A stretch of 49,465 nt of DNA from Notoacmeibacter sp. GTDB lineage: Bacteria > Pseudomonadota > Alphaproteobacteria > Rhizobiales > Rhizobiaceae. The stretch is taken from positions 1 through 49,465 of the forward strand of contig JAIOIW010000116.1 of NCBI GenBank assembly GCA_019912385.1. Direction: 5' to 3'. A program made the position numbers and the translations under genes. Of this stretch, positions 35,859 to 43,352 are shown in pieces. Below the pieces are notes generated by a model. That model was not told where the DNA came from and did no database searches. It worked only from the letters and a program-made list of their open reading frames with translations. Within the stretch, counting starts at the first letter, position 1; the number at the start of each line of letters is the position of its first letter.

Positions 35859-35987
35859 GATGCCGCCTGTCCGTGCCGACCTGATCCAGCGTGGAAATGT
35901 GCCAGCGCAGGGAGCTTTGCGCAAATGTGAAGCCGTCTTGTCCGCGACCCCTGCGGTCCGGCATCGATTCCGGGCGACGGGGAAACG

Positions 35988-36014
35988 AAAAAGGCGCCGG
36001 ATTCATCCGGCGCC
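35988..36014 (-). terminator. Rho-independent terminator of irr
   Basis: On the minus strand a perfect 9-bp GC-rich stem (GGCGCCGGA/TCCGGCGCC) with a 4-base loop is followed directly by five U. It begins 35 bp past the irr stop codon. Confidence 0.85.
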
Positions 36015-36048
36015 GGGCAAGCCAACCCGATTGGCCACAATATGGAGA

Positions 36049-36507
36049 TCAGTTCTTTTTCGGGCGCAGGCGCACGACGATATCGACATGCGCCACTTCC
36101 ATGCCCTCGGGAACTTCCGGCAGGTTCTGCACCGAGATCATGCTGTCGGGGATGTCGATGACCTCGTTGCGACCCTCGATGAAGAAGTGCTGGTGGTCGG
36201 AAATATTGGTGTCGAAATAGGTCTTGTTCGATTCCACCGCCAAAACCCTCAGCAGGCCCGCTTCGGTGAATTGGTGCAACGTGTTGTAGACGGTCGCCAG
36301 CGACACCGACATGTTTTCGCCCAGTGCCTCGGCGTGGACCTCCTCCGCCGTTACGTGGCGGTCGCCGCGGCTGAACAGCAATGTCGCCAGGTGCATGCGC
36401 TGACGGGTCGGACGCAGGCCCGACTGGCGCATCCGCTCGCGAAGCCGTGAGGCCCAGCAGGCCGGAGCCTGGCCGTTGCGCAGTTCAGTATTCTGTCCGT
36501 TCTGCAT
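36049..36507 (-). CDS. irr: Fur-family iron response regulator Irr
   Basis: A 152-residue Fur-superfamily protein matching Irr: GLRPTRQRMHLATLLFSRGDRHVTAEEVHAEA (winged helix), VSLATVYNTLHQFTEAGLLR (DNA-recognition helix), TYFDTNISDHQHFFIEG and VDIVVRLR at the end. In rhizobia Irr represses haem synthesis and iron-using genes when iron is low. Compared with Bradyrhizobium Irr the N-terminal haem motif (GCPWHD) is absent, and the His cluster reads DHQHFF in place of DHHHFF. The start codon ATG 36507 lies inside a TGCA-N6-TGCA repeat; a plausible AAGGA is 12 bases upstream. Confidence 0.88.
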   Translation of the reverse strand: MQNGQNTELRNGQAPACWASRLRERMRQSGLRPTRQRMHLATLLFSRGDRHVTAEEVHAEALGENMSVSLATVYNTLHQFTEAGLLRVLAVESNKTYFDTNISDHQHFFIEGRNEVIDIPDSMISVQNLPEVPEGMEVAHVDIVVRLRPKKN

Positions 36508-36560
36508 TATTTTGCATTATCCTTCTGCGGCAACATACACCGTGGACCCATTTTTGACAA
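36503..36560 (-). promoter_or_regulatory. irr promoter with BoxR-like TGCA-N6-TGCA site
   Basis: Minus-strand TTGTCA (36560-36555), 17 bp, TATGTT (36537-36532) is a good sigma70 match. Downstream of it, TGCA at 36503 and TGCA at 36513 are spaced exactly 10 bp apart with an AT-only hexamer between them. The pair overlaps the irr start codon, where a bound repressor would act as a roadblock. Confidence 0.5.
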
Positions 36561-36785
36561 GCACGGCGAGGCCTCGGGCATACGCAACCTTTCATCTCCT
36601 CAACATAGGATTTCAAATCGCCGAGTCGAGACCGGAAATCCGCATAATGATATGAAAACCGGCAAATCCTGTCCGATATTTGGCCGACCCAAGGGAATAT
36701 CTCCGCCCGTTTCCCAAAAATCCGCATTCGCAGGCGAAGGTTTCGGAATTGACGTGCCGACCGTGGTTTTTGCCCCGGAACTATC

Positions 36786-36820
36786 TTGCGGTGCTGTCGA
36801 GGTATATGCATAATAATACA
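36786..36820 (+). promoter_or_regulatory. bclA promoter with BoxR-like half-degenerate operator
   Basis: TTGCGG (36786-36791), 17 bp, CATAAT (36809-36814) is a plausible promoter; TGCA (36807) and TACA (36817) with a 10-bp period overlap the -10 box, as at boxR. The start codon of bclA lies 127 bp further on. The other parts of the 439-bp irr-bclA gap hold no gene that I can support. Confidence 0.5.
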
Positions 36821-36946
36821 CAAGACGCATGGCCGATCAGGCCTAACGGGCGCATAGAGCTCCATCAGGGGCGGCATGCGCTCGTCATATTCAACAAGGC
36901 GTTGCTGTGGCGTACCATTTTGGGCGCCATGATGGGAGGAGCAGCC

Positions 36947-38488
36947 ATGAGTGACAACGGTGCCAACGCCGCATTGTATTTTGTCGACCGTCATCGCGAA
37001 AAACTCGGTGACAAGGCGGCATTCATCGAATCGCGGCCCGGCGGCCGGACGCTGACCTATGGCGCGCTCGCCGACGAGAGCGACCGCATGGCCTCGTTCT
37101 ACGAACACCTCGCGGTGCGGCGCGAGGACCGTGCGCTGATGATCGTGCTCGACCAGGCAGAATTCCCGGTGATTTTCTGGGGCAGCCTCAAGGCGGGCGT
37201 CATTCCGGTGCCGCTCAATACGCTGCTTGCTGCGGATCTCTATGACGTGATTCTGCGCGACAGCCGCGCGCAGGTGCTGTTCGTTTCCGCCGCGCTCTAT
37301 CCGGTTGTCGAACCGATCCTGAAGGACCAGCCGTTCCTGCGCCACGTGGTGTTCATCGGCGACGATGCGCCGGCGGGTTGCCTGGATTTCGCCAGCGAAC
37401 TGGCGGCGAGCGAGCCGCGGCCGATGGTGGACGCGCAGGCTGATGAAAGCGCGTTCTGGCTCTATTCGTCCGGTTCGACCGGCAAGCCGAAGGGCGTGCG
37501 CCATGTCCATGGCAGCCTGAAGGCCACCGCCGACACCTATGGCGGCGAGGTGCTGGGCATTGCCCAGGACGATGTCGTCTTCTCGGCGGCGAAACTGTTC
37601 TTCGCCTACGGGCTCGGCAACGGCATGACCTTCCCGATGGCGGTCGGCGCGACGACGGTGCTGCTGGCCGAGCGCCCGACTCCCGACAGCGTGCTCGACG
37701 TGATGGCAAGGTTCCAGCCGACGATTTTCTACGGTGTGCCGACGCTCTACGCGGCGATCCTGGCTGCGACGAAGGGTGAAAAACCGGCGGGATTCAACCG
37801 CCTGCGCCGATCGGTTTCGGCCGGCGAAGCACTGCCGGCGGAAATCGGCAACCGCTGGAAGGCAATGGCCGGCACCGACATTTTCGACGGCGTCGGTTCG
37901 ACCGAGATGCTGCATATCTTCCTGTCGAATGCGCCGGGCAACATCGAATACGGCACGTCGGGCGTGGCGGTGCCGGGTTATGACCTGCGTCTCGTCGACG
38001 AGAATGGCGTGGAGGTCGGTGTCGGAGAGGTGGGCGAGTTGCTGGTCAATGGTCCTTCGGCCGCCGACGGCTACTGGAACCAGCGCGACAAGAGCCGCTC
38101 GACCTTCGAGGGGTGCTGGACGCGCACCGGCGACAAATACGAGCGCACCGCCTCGGGGCGGCTGGTCTATTGCGGGCGCACGGACGACATGTTCAAGGTG
38201 TCGGGCATCTGGGTCTCGCCCTTCGAGGTCGAGCAGGCGCTGGTGACCCATGACGCCGTTCTGGAAGCTGCGGTCGTGGCGGCGCGCGACGCCGATGGCC
38301 TGGAAAAACCGAAGGCCTACGTGGTGCTCAAGGACAGGAACGCGGCGACCGACGACTTGGCCGGAGCATTGCGCGAGCATGTCAAGAACGCAGTCGGGAA
38401 GTGGAAGTATCCGCGCTGGATCGAGATTGTCGACGATCTGCCGAAGACGGCGACCGGCAAGGTGCAGCGCTTCAAGCTCAGGGCGTGA
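36947..38488 (+). CDS. bclA: Benzoate-CoA ligase
   Basis: A 513-residue AMP-forming acyl-CoA synthetase of the benzoate-CoA ligase group. It contains the ATP/AMP motif LYSSGSTGKPKGVRHVHG, the BclA-like FFAYGLGNGMTFPMAVGA, the adenylation motif GVGSTEMLHIFLSN, YWNQRDKSR, and the C-terminal ATGKVQRFKLR with the catalytic lysine. It activates benzoate to benzoyl-CoA, the substrate of BoxAB. ATG 36947 has GGGAGGA at ideal spacing. It is separated from boxCBA by ten kilobases, yet its promoter carries the same type of operator, so co-regulation by BoxR is likely. Confidence 0.92.
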   Translation: MSDNGANAALYFVDRHREKLGDKAAFIESRPGGRTLTYGALADESDRMASFYEHLAVRREDRALMIVLDQAEFPVIFWGSLKAGVIPVPLNTLLAADLYDVILRDSRAQVLFVSAALYPVVEPILKDQPFLRHVVFIGDDAPAGCLDFASELAASEPRPMVDAQADESAFWLYSSGSTGKPKGVRHVHGSLKATADTYGGEVLGIAQDDVVFSAAKLFFAYGLGNGMTFPMAVGATTVLLAERPTPDSVLDVMARFQPTIFYGVPTLYAAILAATKGEKPAGFNRLRRSVSAGEALPAEIGNRWKAMAGTDIFDGVGSTEMLHIFLSNAPGNIEYGTSGVAVPGYDLRLVDENGVEVGVGEVGELLVNGPSAADGYWNQRDKSRSTFEGCWTRTGDKYERTASGRLVYCGRTDDMFKVSGIWVSPFEVEQALVTHDAVLEAAVVAARDADGLEKPKAYVVLKDRNAATDDLAGALREHVKNAVGKWKYPRWIEIVDDLPKTATGKVQRFKLRA

Positions 38489-38553
38489 GGGGCGAAGACG
38501 CCGGCGGCGCGCCATAACGGGGTGCTTCGCATTGACGCAAATCAGCAGGAGCA

Positions 38554-38593
38554 GATCGGGCCGGGCAGGGCGCACCCGGCCCGATCGCGTTTT
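38554..38593 (+). terminator. Rho-independent terminator of bclA
   Basis: A perfect 12-bp stem (GATCGGGCCGGG/CCCGGCCCGATC) with a 9-base loop is followed by GCGTTTT. It lies 65 bp after the bclA stop. Confidence 0.8.
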
Positions 38594-38608
38594 GAGAAGA
38601 AGTAAAAT

Positions 38609-38624
38609 TTGACCGATTGATAAA
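38609..38624. promoter_or_regulatory. RutR-like operator upstream of preT
   Basis: TTGACCGATTGATAAA resembles the E. coli RutR consensus TTGACCA-N2-TGGTCAA with three differences in 14 defined positions. It lies 42 bp upstream of the preT start, next to a short poly-A run. A related site occurs before the transaminase gene. Confidence 0.45.
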
Positions 38625-38665
38625 AAAAAGAATTCGGGTTAGCCTTTCCCAAAGAAACAAGAACC

Positions 38666-40009
38666 ATGGGGAACGCGATGGCTGATACAGCACCCAAGCC
38701 AGGCATTGCAGCAGGGCGGCTTGCGCCCGAAGACTATCGTGCCAATTTTTCCGATCTTCATCCGCCGCTGGATTCCCATGAGGCCGCGGTGGAGGCTGAT
38801 CGCTGCTATTTCTGTCACGACGCGCCGTGCATGAACGCATGCCCGACGTCGATCGATATCCCGTTGTTCATCCGCCAGATCTCGACCGGCAATGCGATGG
38901 GCGCGGCGAGGACCATCTTCAATCAGAACATCCTTGGCGGCATGTGCGCACGCGTCTGTCCCACCGAGACGTTGTGCGAAGAGGTCTGTGTGCGCGAGAC
39001 GGCAGAAGGCAAGCCGGTCAAGATCGGCATGCTGCAACGTTATGCTACCGACACGGCAATGGCGGCCGGGCGGCAGTTTTTCACCCGCGCGGCGCCGAGC
39101 GGAAAGAAGATCGCGGTCATCGGGGCCGGGCCGGCGGGCCTTGCCTGTGCCCACCGGCTGGCAGTGAAAGGCCATGGAGTCGACCTCTTCGAGGCGAAAT
39201 CCAAGACCGGCGGTCTGAGCGAGTACGGCATTGCCGCCTACAAGACGGTCGACGGCTTCGCGCAGGCGGAAGTGGACTATGTCACCGCCATTGGCGGCAT
39301 CACCGTCCATCACGGCAAGGCGCTCGGGCGCGACCTGCAACTCGCCTCGCTGGTCAAGGACTATGACGCGGTGTTCCTCAGCATGGGCCTTGGCGGCGTC
39401 AATGCACTGGGTGCCGCGGACGCCGAGGCCGAGGGTTCGGACGATGCCGTGGAATGGATCGCGGAACTGCGCCAGGCGTCGGACCCGGCAAGCGTGCCGG
39501 TCGGCCGGCGCGTGGTGGTGATCGGCGGCGGCATGACGGCCGTCGACGCGGCGGTGCAGTCGAAAGCGCTCGGCGCGGAAGAGGTAACGATCTGCTACCG
39601 CGGACCGCAATCGCGCATGAAGGCCTCCGCCTTCGAGCAGGAGCTTGCGCAGACGCGCGGCGTGACCCTGCGTACCGGAATGGCGCCGAAGCGCATCATC
39701 GCCGAGAGCGGCAAGGTGACGGGAATCGAGTTCGACCATGGCGGCGAAACCGTCACGATCGCGTGCGACCAGGTGTTCAAGGCGATCGGCCAGACGCTGG
39801 AGGCGCGCGCGCTCAACGGCGCGGCGGCGACCGTCGAACTGGCGGGCGGCAAGATCAAGGTCAATGCCGAGGGCCGCACCTCGATGGCCAAGGTGTGGGC
39901 CGGCGGCGATTGCGCGACCGGCGGCGACGATCTCACCGTGACGGCGGTCGCGGAAGGTCGCGACGCCGCGGAAAGCATTCACCGGGCGCTTGGCGCTGCA
40001 AGTCATTGA
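38666..40009 (+). CDS. preT: NAD-dependent dihydropyrimidine dehydrogenase subunit PreT
   Basis: A 447-residue flavin and iron-sulfur subunit. The N-terminal GltD-like domain has cysteine clusters CYFCHDAPCMNACP and MCARVCPTETLCEEVC for [4Fe-4S] clusters. A FAD-binding GAGPAGLACAHRLAVKG and an NAD-binding IGGGMTAVDAAVQ follow, ending with the GGDCATGGDDLTVTAVAEG FAD segment. With PreA it reduces uracil or thymine to the dihydro form using NADH. ATG 38666 is given; ATG 38678 (MADTAPKPG) has a better-placed GGGGA and may be the real start. Confidence 0.93.
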   Translation: MGNAMADTAPKPGIAAGRLAPEDYRANFSDLHPPLDSHEAAVEADRCYFCHDAPCMNACPTSIDIPLFIRQISTGNAMGAARTIFNQNILGGMCARVCPTETLCEEVCVRETAEGKPVKIGMLQRYATDTAMAAGRQFFTRAAPSGKKIAVIGAGPAGLACAHRLAVKGHGVDLFEAKSKTGGLSEYGIAAYKTVDGFAQAEVDYVTAIGGITVHHGKALGRDLQLASLVKDYDAVFLSMGLGGVNALGAADAEAEGSDDAVEWIAELRQASDPASVPVGRRVVVIGGGMTAVDAAVQSKALGAEEVTICYRGPQSRMKASAFEQELAQTRGVTLRTGMAPKRIIAESGKVTGIEFDHGGETVTIACDQVFKAIGQTLEARALNGAAATVELAGGKIKVNAEGRTSMAKVWAGGDCATGGDDLTVTAVAEGRDAAESIHRALGAASH

Positions 40010-40013
40010 ATCT

Positions 40014-40061
40014 GCGCATCGTGCTTTCCGAAAACCGATTCCGGTTTTCAGGCCGATGCGC
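40014..40061. repeat. REP-like palindromic element between preT and preA
   Basis: An imperfect 48-bp palindrome fills most of the 72-bp gap. Outer arms GCGCATCG/CGATGCGC and inner arms GAAAACCG/CGGTTTTC are separated by unpaired bases. I recognise this GAAAACCG-type palindrome as a dispersed intergenic repeat of Rhizobiales genomes (from memory, copy number not checked). In the transcript it would form a hairpin between two co-transcribed genes. Confidence 0.6.
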
Positions 40062-40081
40062 TGAGGCGAGAGGAGGACAAC

Positions 40082-41389
40082 ATGGCCAATCTTGCGAGTA
40101 ATTTCGTCGGTATCAAATCGCCCAATCCGTTCTGGCTGGCCTCGGCGCCGCCGACCGACAAGGAATACAATGTGCGGCGCGCCTACGAGGCCGGATGGGG
40201 CGGCGTCGTGTGGAAGACGCTGGGCGAGGACGGCCCGCCGGTCGTCAACGTGAACGGCCCGCGCTACGGCGCGATCTGGGGCGCCGACCGGCGCCTCCTC
40301 GGCCTCAACAATATCGAGCTCATCACCGACCGGCCGCTGGAGGTGAACCTGCGCGAGATCAAGGCGGTCAAGCGCGATTATCCCGACCGGGCACTGGTGG
40401 TCAGCCTGATGGTGCCCTGCCAGGAAGAGGCCTGGAAGGCGATCCTGCCGCTGGTCGAGGAGACCGGCGCCGACGGCATCGAACTCAATTTCGGCTGTCC
40501 GCACGGCATGGCCGAGCGCGGCATGGGCTCGGCGGTCGGGCAGGTGCCGGAATATATCGAGATGGTCACCCGCTGGTGCAAGGCCAACACGCGGATGCCC
40601 GTCATCGTCAAGCTGACGCCGAACATCACCAATATCCTCTATCCGGCCGAGGCCGCCAAGCGCGGCGGTGCGGACGCGGTGAGCCTGATCAACACGATCA
40701 ACTCGATCACCGGCGTCAATCTCGACAATTTCGCGCCGGAGCCGACGATCGACGGCAAAGGCACCCATGGCGGCTATTGCGGCCCGGCGGTCAAGCCCAT
40801 CGCGCTCAACATGGTGGCGGAGATCGCGCGCAACTCTGAGACAGCCGATCTCCCGATCTCGGGCATCGGCGGGGTGACGACATGGCGCGACGCGGCGGAG
40901 TTCCTTAGCCTCGGGGCGCAGAACGTGCAGGTGTGCACAGCGGCCATGACCTACGGATTCAAGATCGTGCAGGAGATGATCGCGGGCCTCGAAAACTGGA
41001 TGGACGAGAAGGGCCACACGAGCGTCGCCTCCATCGTCGGCCGGGCGGTGCCGAACGTGACCGACTGGCAGTATCTCAACCTCAATTACATCACCAAGGC
41101 GCACATCGACCAGGATGCCTGCATCAAGTGCGGCCGCTGCTATGCGGCCTGCGAAGACACCTCGCACCAGGCGATCGCGATGTCGGACGGCCGTGTCTTC
41201 GAGGTGAAGGAAGAAGAGTGCGTCGCCTGCAACCTGTGCGTCGATGTCTGTCCGGTCGAGGGCTGCATCACAATGGTGCAGTTGGAAGCCGGCGCGATCG
41301 ACAGGCGGACAGGCAAGACGGTGGACCCGGAGTACACCAACTGGACGACGCATCCCAACAACCCGATGGCCAAAGTGGCGGCGGAATAG
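40082..41389 (+). CDS. preA: NAD-dependent dihydropyrimidine dehydrogenase subunit PreA
   Basis: A 435-residue subunit with an FMN-binding dihydroorotate-dehydrogenase-like barrel (residues 1-330: NPFWLASAPPTDKEYNVRRA, LNFGCPHGMAERGMGSAVGQ, ISGIGGVTTWRDAAEFL) and a C-terminal pair of [4Fe-4S] clusters (CIKCGRCYAACEDTSHQ, CVACNLCVDVCPVEGC). The pyrimidine is reduced at the FMN. Starts after GAGGAGG, 72 bp beyond preT. The stop codon is part of a terminator hairpin. Confidence 0.95.
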   Translation: MANLASNFVGIKSPNPFWLASAPPTDKEYNVRRAYEAGWGGVVWKTLGEDGPPVVNVNGPRYGAIWGADRRLLGLNNIELITDRPLEVNLREIKAVKRDYPDRALVVSLMVPCQEEAWKAILPLVEETGADGIELNFGCPHGMAERGMGSAVGQVPEYIEMVTRWCKANTRMPVIVKLTPNITNILYPAEAAKRGGADAVSLINTINSITGVNLDNFAPEPTIDGKGTHGGYCGPAVKPIALNMVAEIARNSETADLPISGIGGVTTWRDAAEFLSLGAQNVQVCTAAMTYGFKIVQEMIAGLENWMDEKGHTSVASIVGRAVPNVTDWQYLNLNYITKAHIDQDACIKCGRCYAACEDTSHQAIAMSDGRVFEVKEEECVACNLCVDVCPVEGCITMVQLEAGAIDRRTGKTVDPEYTNWTTHPNNPMAKVAAE

Positions 41390-41401
41390 TATTCCGCTTT
41401 T
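41381..41401 (+). terminator. Terminator overlapping the preA stop codon
   Basis: GCGGAAT-AGT-ATTCCGC followed by four U. The stem includes the final codons and TAG of preA, so a ribosome at the stop would mask it; termination may depend on translation. Confidence 0.6.
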
Positions 41402-41486
41402 AGGGTCAGAACAGTTCCTCCCGCTCCGGGCGGGGCCGCGGTTCCGGCGTAGAAGTAGGGAATGCGGCTCCGCCCGTGAGAAGGCC

Positions 41487-42413
41487 ATGAACGACGCGAC
41501 GGCGCTGCTGCGCACCCTCCATGCGACCGGCCGGCAGAAATGGCTGGGCCACCTGGCGATGATGCTTTTTGCGACGCTGATCGCCGGATCGTTCTCTTTC
41601 GGTGCCATGGCAGTGCCGCATATCGGTCCGGCGCCGCTCAACGCGGTGCGGTTCGTGCTCGGCGGGTCGGTGATGGGCGTCATCGCCTGGCAGTTGACGC
41701 GGGCAGTTCCGAGATGGCCGGAAGCGCCATGGCGGTTCCTCGTCCTCGGCGCGCTGATGGGTGTCTATTTCGTCACCATGTTCGTCGCCCTGTCGATGAC
41801 CAGCCCGGTCTCGGTGGGGGCCGTGTTCACGCTCAATCCGTTCTTCTCGGCGATCTGGGGCTGGATATTCCTGCGCCAGGTGCCGCGGCCGATCGTCCTG
41901 GTCAGCCTGGGCGTGGCGGGTGCCGGCGCGTTGTGGGTGATCTTTCGCGGCGATATCCAGGCAATGCTCGGCCTGCGGCTCGGCCGAGGCGAACTGGTCT
42001 ATCTCTTCGGCGTCATCTGCCACTCGGCCTATGCGCCGTTGATGCGGCGGTTTTCGCGCGGCGAACCGCTCGCCGTCTCGACATTCTGGTCGCTGGCGGC
42101 AACCGCGCTTTGCATATCGCTCTACGGCTGGTCCGATATCGGCGCCACGGACTGGGCATCACTTCCGGTAGTCGTTTGGCTGGTCATCGCATATCTCGCT
42201 GTCTTTACCACGGCAGCGACGCTGTTTCTGCTGCAATTCGCGTCGATGCGGCTGCCGGCGGCAAAGGTTTTCGCCTATGGTTACCTGACGCCGGCACTGA
42301 TCATCGCACTGGAAGGACTGCTCGGCCACGGCTGGGCCGGCGCGCAGGTAATGGCCGGCGCGCTGCTCATCGTCGCGGGACTGGTCGTGCTGGCAGTCTC
42401 TCCGGACACGTGA
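41487..42413 (+). CDS. DMT-superfamily transporter (two EamA domains)
   Basis: A 308-residue membrane protein with ten hydrophobic helices in two EamA halves; the link near residues 145-165 is polar. GAVFTLNPFFSAIWGWIFLRQVP is the typical second half of the first EamA domain. Direction and substrate are not predictable; in this neighbourhood export or uptake of a pyrimidine or beta-amino acid is a guess. Start ATG 41487 follows GAGAAGG closely; the longer frame overlaps preA. Confidence 0.85.
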   Translation: MNDATALLRTLHATGRQKWLGHLAMMLFATLIAGSFSFGAMAVPHIGPAPLNAVRFVLGGSVMGVIAWQLTRAVPRWPEAPWRFLVLGALMGVYFVTMFVALSMTSPVSVGAVFTLNPFFSAIWGWIFLRQVPRPIVLVSLGVAGAGALWVIFRGDIQAMLGLRLGRGELVYLFGVICHSAYAPLMRRFSRGEPLAVSTFWSLAATALCISLYGWSDIGATDWASLPVVVWLVIAYLAVFTTAATLFLLQFASMRLPAAKVFAYGYLTPALIIALEGLLGHGWAGAQVMAGALLIVAGLVVLAVSPDT

Positions 42414-42495
42414 GGGCGCTGCGCCTGGAGCGCCGTGCGTCCATTTGGGCGAACAAAGGACGCTCCGTCAATTTACTCTTGCCGCATTGTGCGAC

Positions 42496-42515
42496 GTCAG
42501 GTGATTCCACCTGAC
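42496..42515. terminator. Hairpin between the convergent DMT transporter and rutR genes
   Basis: A perfect 8-bp stem with 4-base loop (GTCAGGTG/CACCTGAC) sits in the 113-bp convergent gap, 11 bp past the rutR stop and followed on the plus strand by TGCAAAA. It could serve both directions but lacks a clear U-run. Confidence 0.45.
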
Positions 42516-42526
42516 TGCAAAATGCC

Positions 42527-43162
42527 CTAGCGCGGCCGCAAGCCGTCGAAGAAGAGCTTTTCCAGAAACCGCGCCGCGTCCTCGAAGCGGCCTTCACCGC
42601 CCCGGTCGGGACCGAGCACGGCGCACACCTGCACGTCGAAATCGGCATAGTGCTGGGTCGTCGCCCAGATGGCGAAGATGAGGTGGTAGGGATCGGCCGT
42701 AGCCAGCTTGCCCGTGCGCATCCAGCCGCGGATCACTTTCGCCTTCTCGTCCACGAGCGGTTTCAACTCGCCCCTGAGCATCTCCATGATGCGCGGCGCG
42801 CCCTGCAGGATTTCGTTGGCGAACAGGCGGCTTTCGCGCGGGTAGTCGCGCGACATCTCGATCTTCCTTCTGATGTAGCTGCGCAGTTCGGTTTCCGGAT
42901 CGCCGGCTTCGTCAAGCTCTCGCAATGGCGCCAGCCAGGTGTCGAGCAGGCGGTGGATCAGGGTCTGGAAGATTTCTTCCTTGTTCCTGAAATAGTAGAG
43001 CAGGTTCGGCTTCGACATGCCGGCGGCATCGGCGATCTGGTCGATGGTCGAGCCGCGGAACCCGTGTGAGGAGAAAACTTCGAGGGCTGCTTCGAGGATG
43101 AGTTCGCGCTTCTCACGCTGGATGCGCGTGCGCGGTTGGCTTGCCGCTGTCGGTGCATTCAT
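42527..43162 (-). CDS. rutR: TetR-family regulator RutR of pyrimidine use
   Basis: A 211-residue TetR protein clearly like E. coli RutR: ILEAALEVFSSHGFRGSTIDQIADAAGMSKPNLLYYF for the HTH (residues about 22-60), SRDYPRESRLFANEILQGAP, LKPLVDEKAKVIRGWMRTGKLA and PYHLIFAIWATTQHYADF in the ligand domain, ending GLRPR. RutR binds uracil or thymine, which releases DNA. ATG 43162 follows GGAGGAGAAGG. It is divergent from the transaminase gene; the 190-bp gap holds RutR-like sites. Confidence 0.93.
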   Translation of the reverse strand: MNAPTAASQPRTRIQREKRELILEAALEVFSSHGFRGSTIDQIADAAGMSKPNLLYYFRNKEEIFQTLIHRLLDTWLAPLRELDEAGDPETELRSYIRRKIEMSRDYPRESRLFANEILQGAPRIMEMLRGELKPLVDEKAKVIRGWMRTGKLATADPYHLIFAIWATTQHYADFDVQVCAVLGPDRGGEGRFEDAARFLEKLFFDGLRPR

Positions 43163-43226
43163 CACCGTGCCTTCTCCTCCGCTTCTCTTTCCGGTACGAA
43201 CAGTCACTCAAGGCGATACTAATCCC

Positions 43227-43270
43227 TTGACCGGCCAAATGCCGGTGTTAGGATTTGTCCAACCGGTAAA
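43227..43270 (+). promoter_or_regulatory. Promoter and RutR-like operators upstream of the transaminase gene
   Basis: TTGACC (43227-43232), 16 bp, TAGGAT (43249-43254) is a likely promoter. TTGTCCAACCGGTAAA (43255-43270) just downstream agrees with the RutR consensus at 11 of 14 defined positions and shares 11 of 16 bases with the site before preT. A second short palindrome, TTGACCGGCCAA (43227-43238), overlaps the -35 box. Confidence 0.5.
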
Positions 43271-43352
43271 AAATGCGTAACACAAGCGGACCGGATTACC
43301 AATCCCCGGAGCGGCAATTGCTCCGATCAAGCCCCAATCTGGAGGAAGTTGC

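Noticed and set aside
36485-38575. A 696-residue minus-strand frame antisense to bclA, starting beside irr
   Set aside because: Shadow of the bclA reading frame; low-complexity basic composition and no domain.
38639-41683. A 1014-residue minus-strand open frame antisense to preT-preA
   Set aside because: It mirrors two clearly recognisable plus-strand genes, is rich in His/Arg/Asp of the kind produced by reading GC-rich codons backwards, and matches no family.
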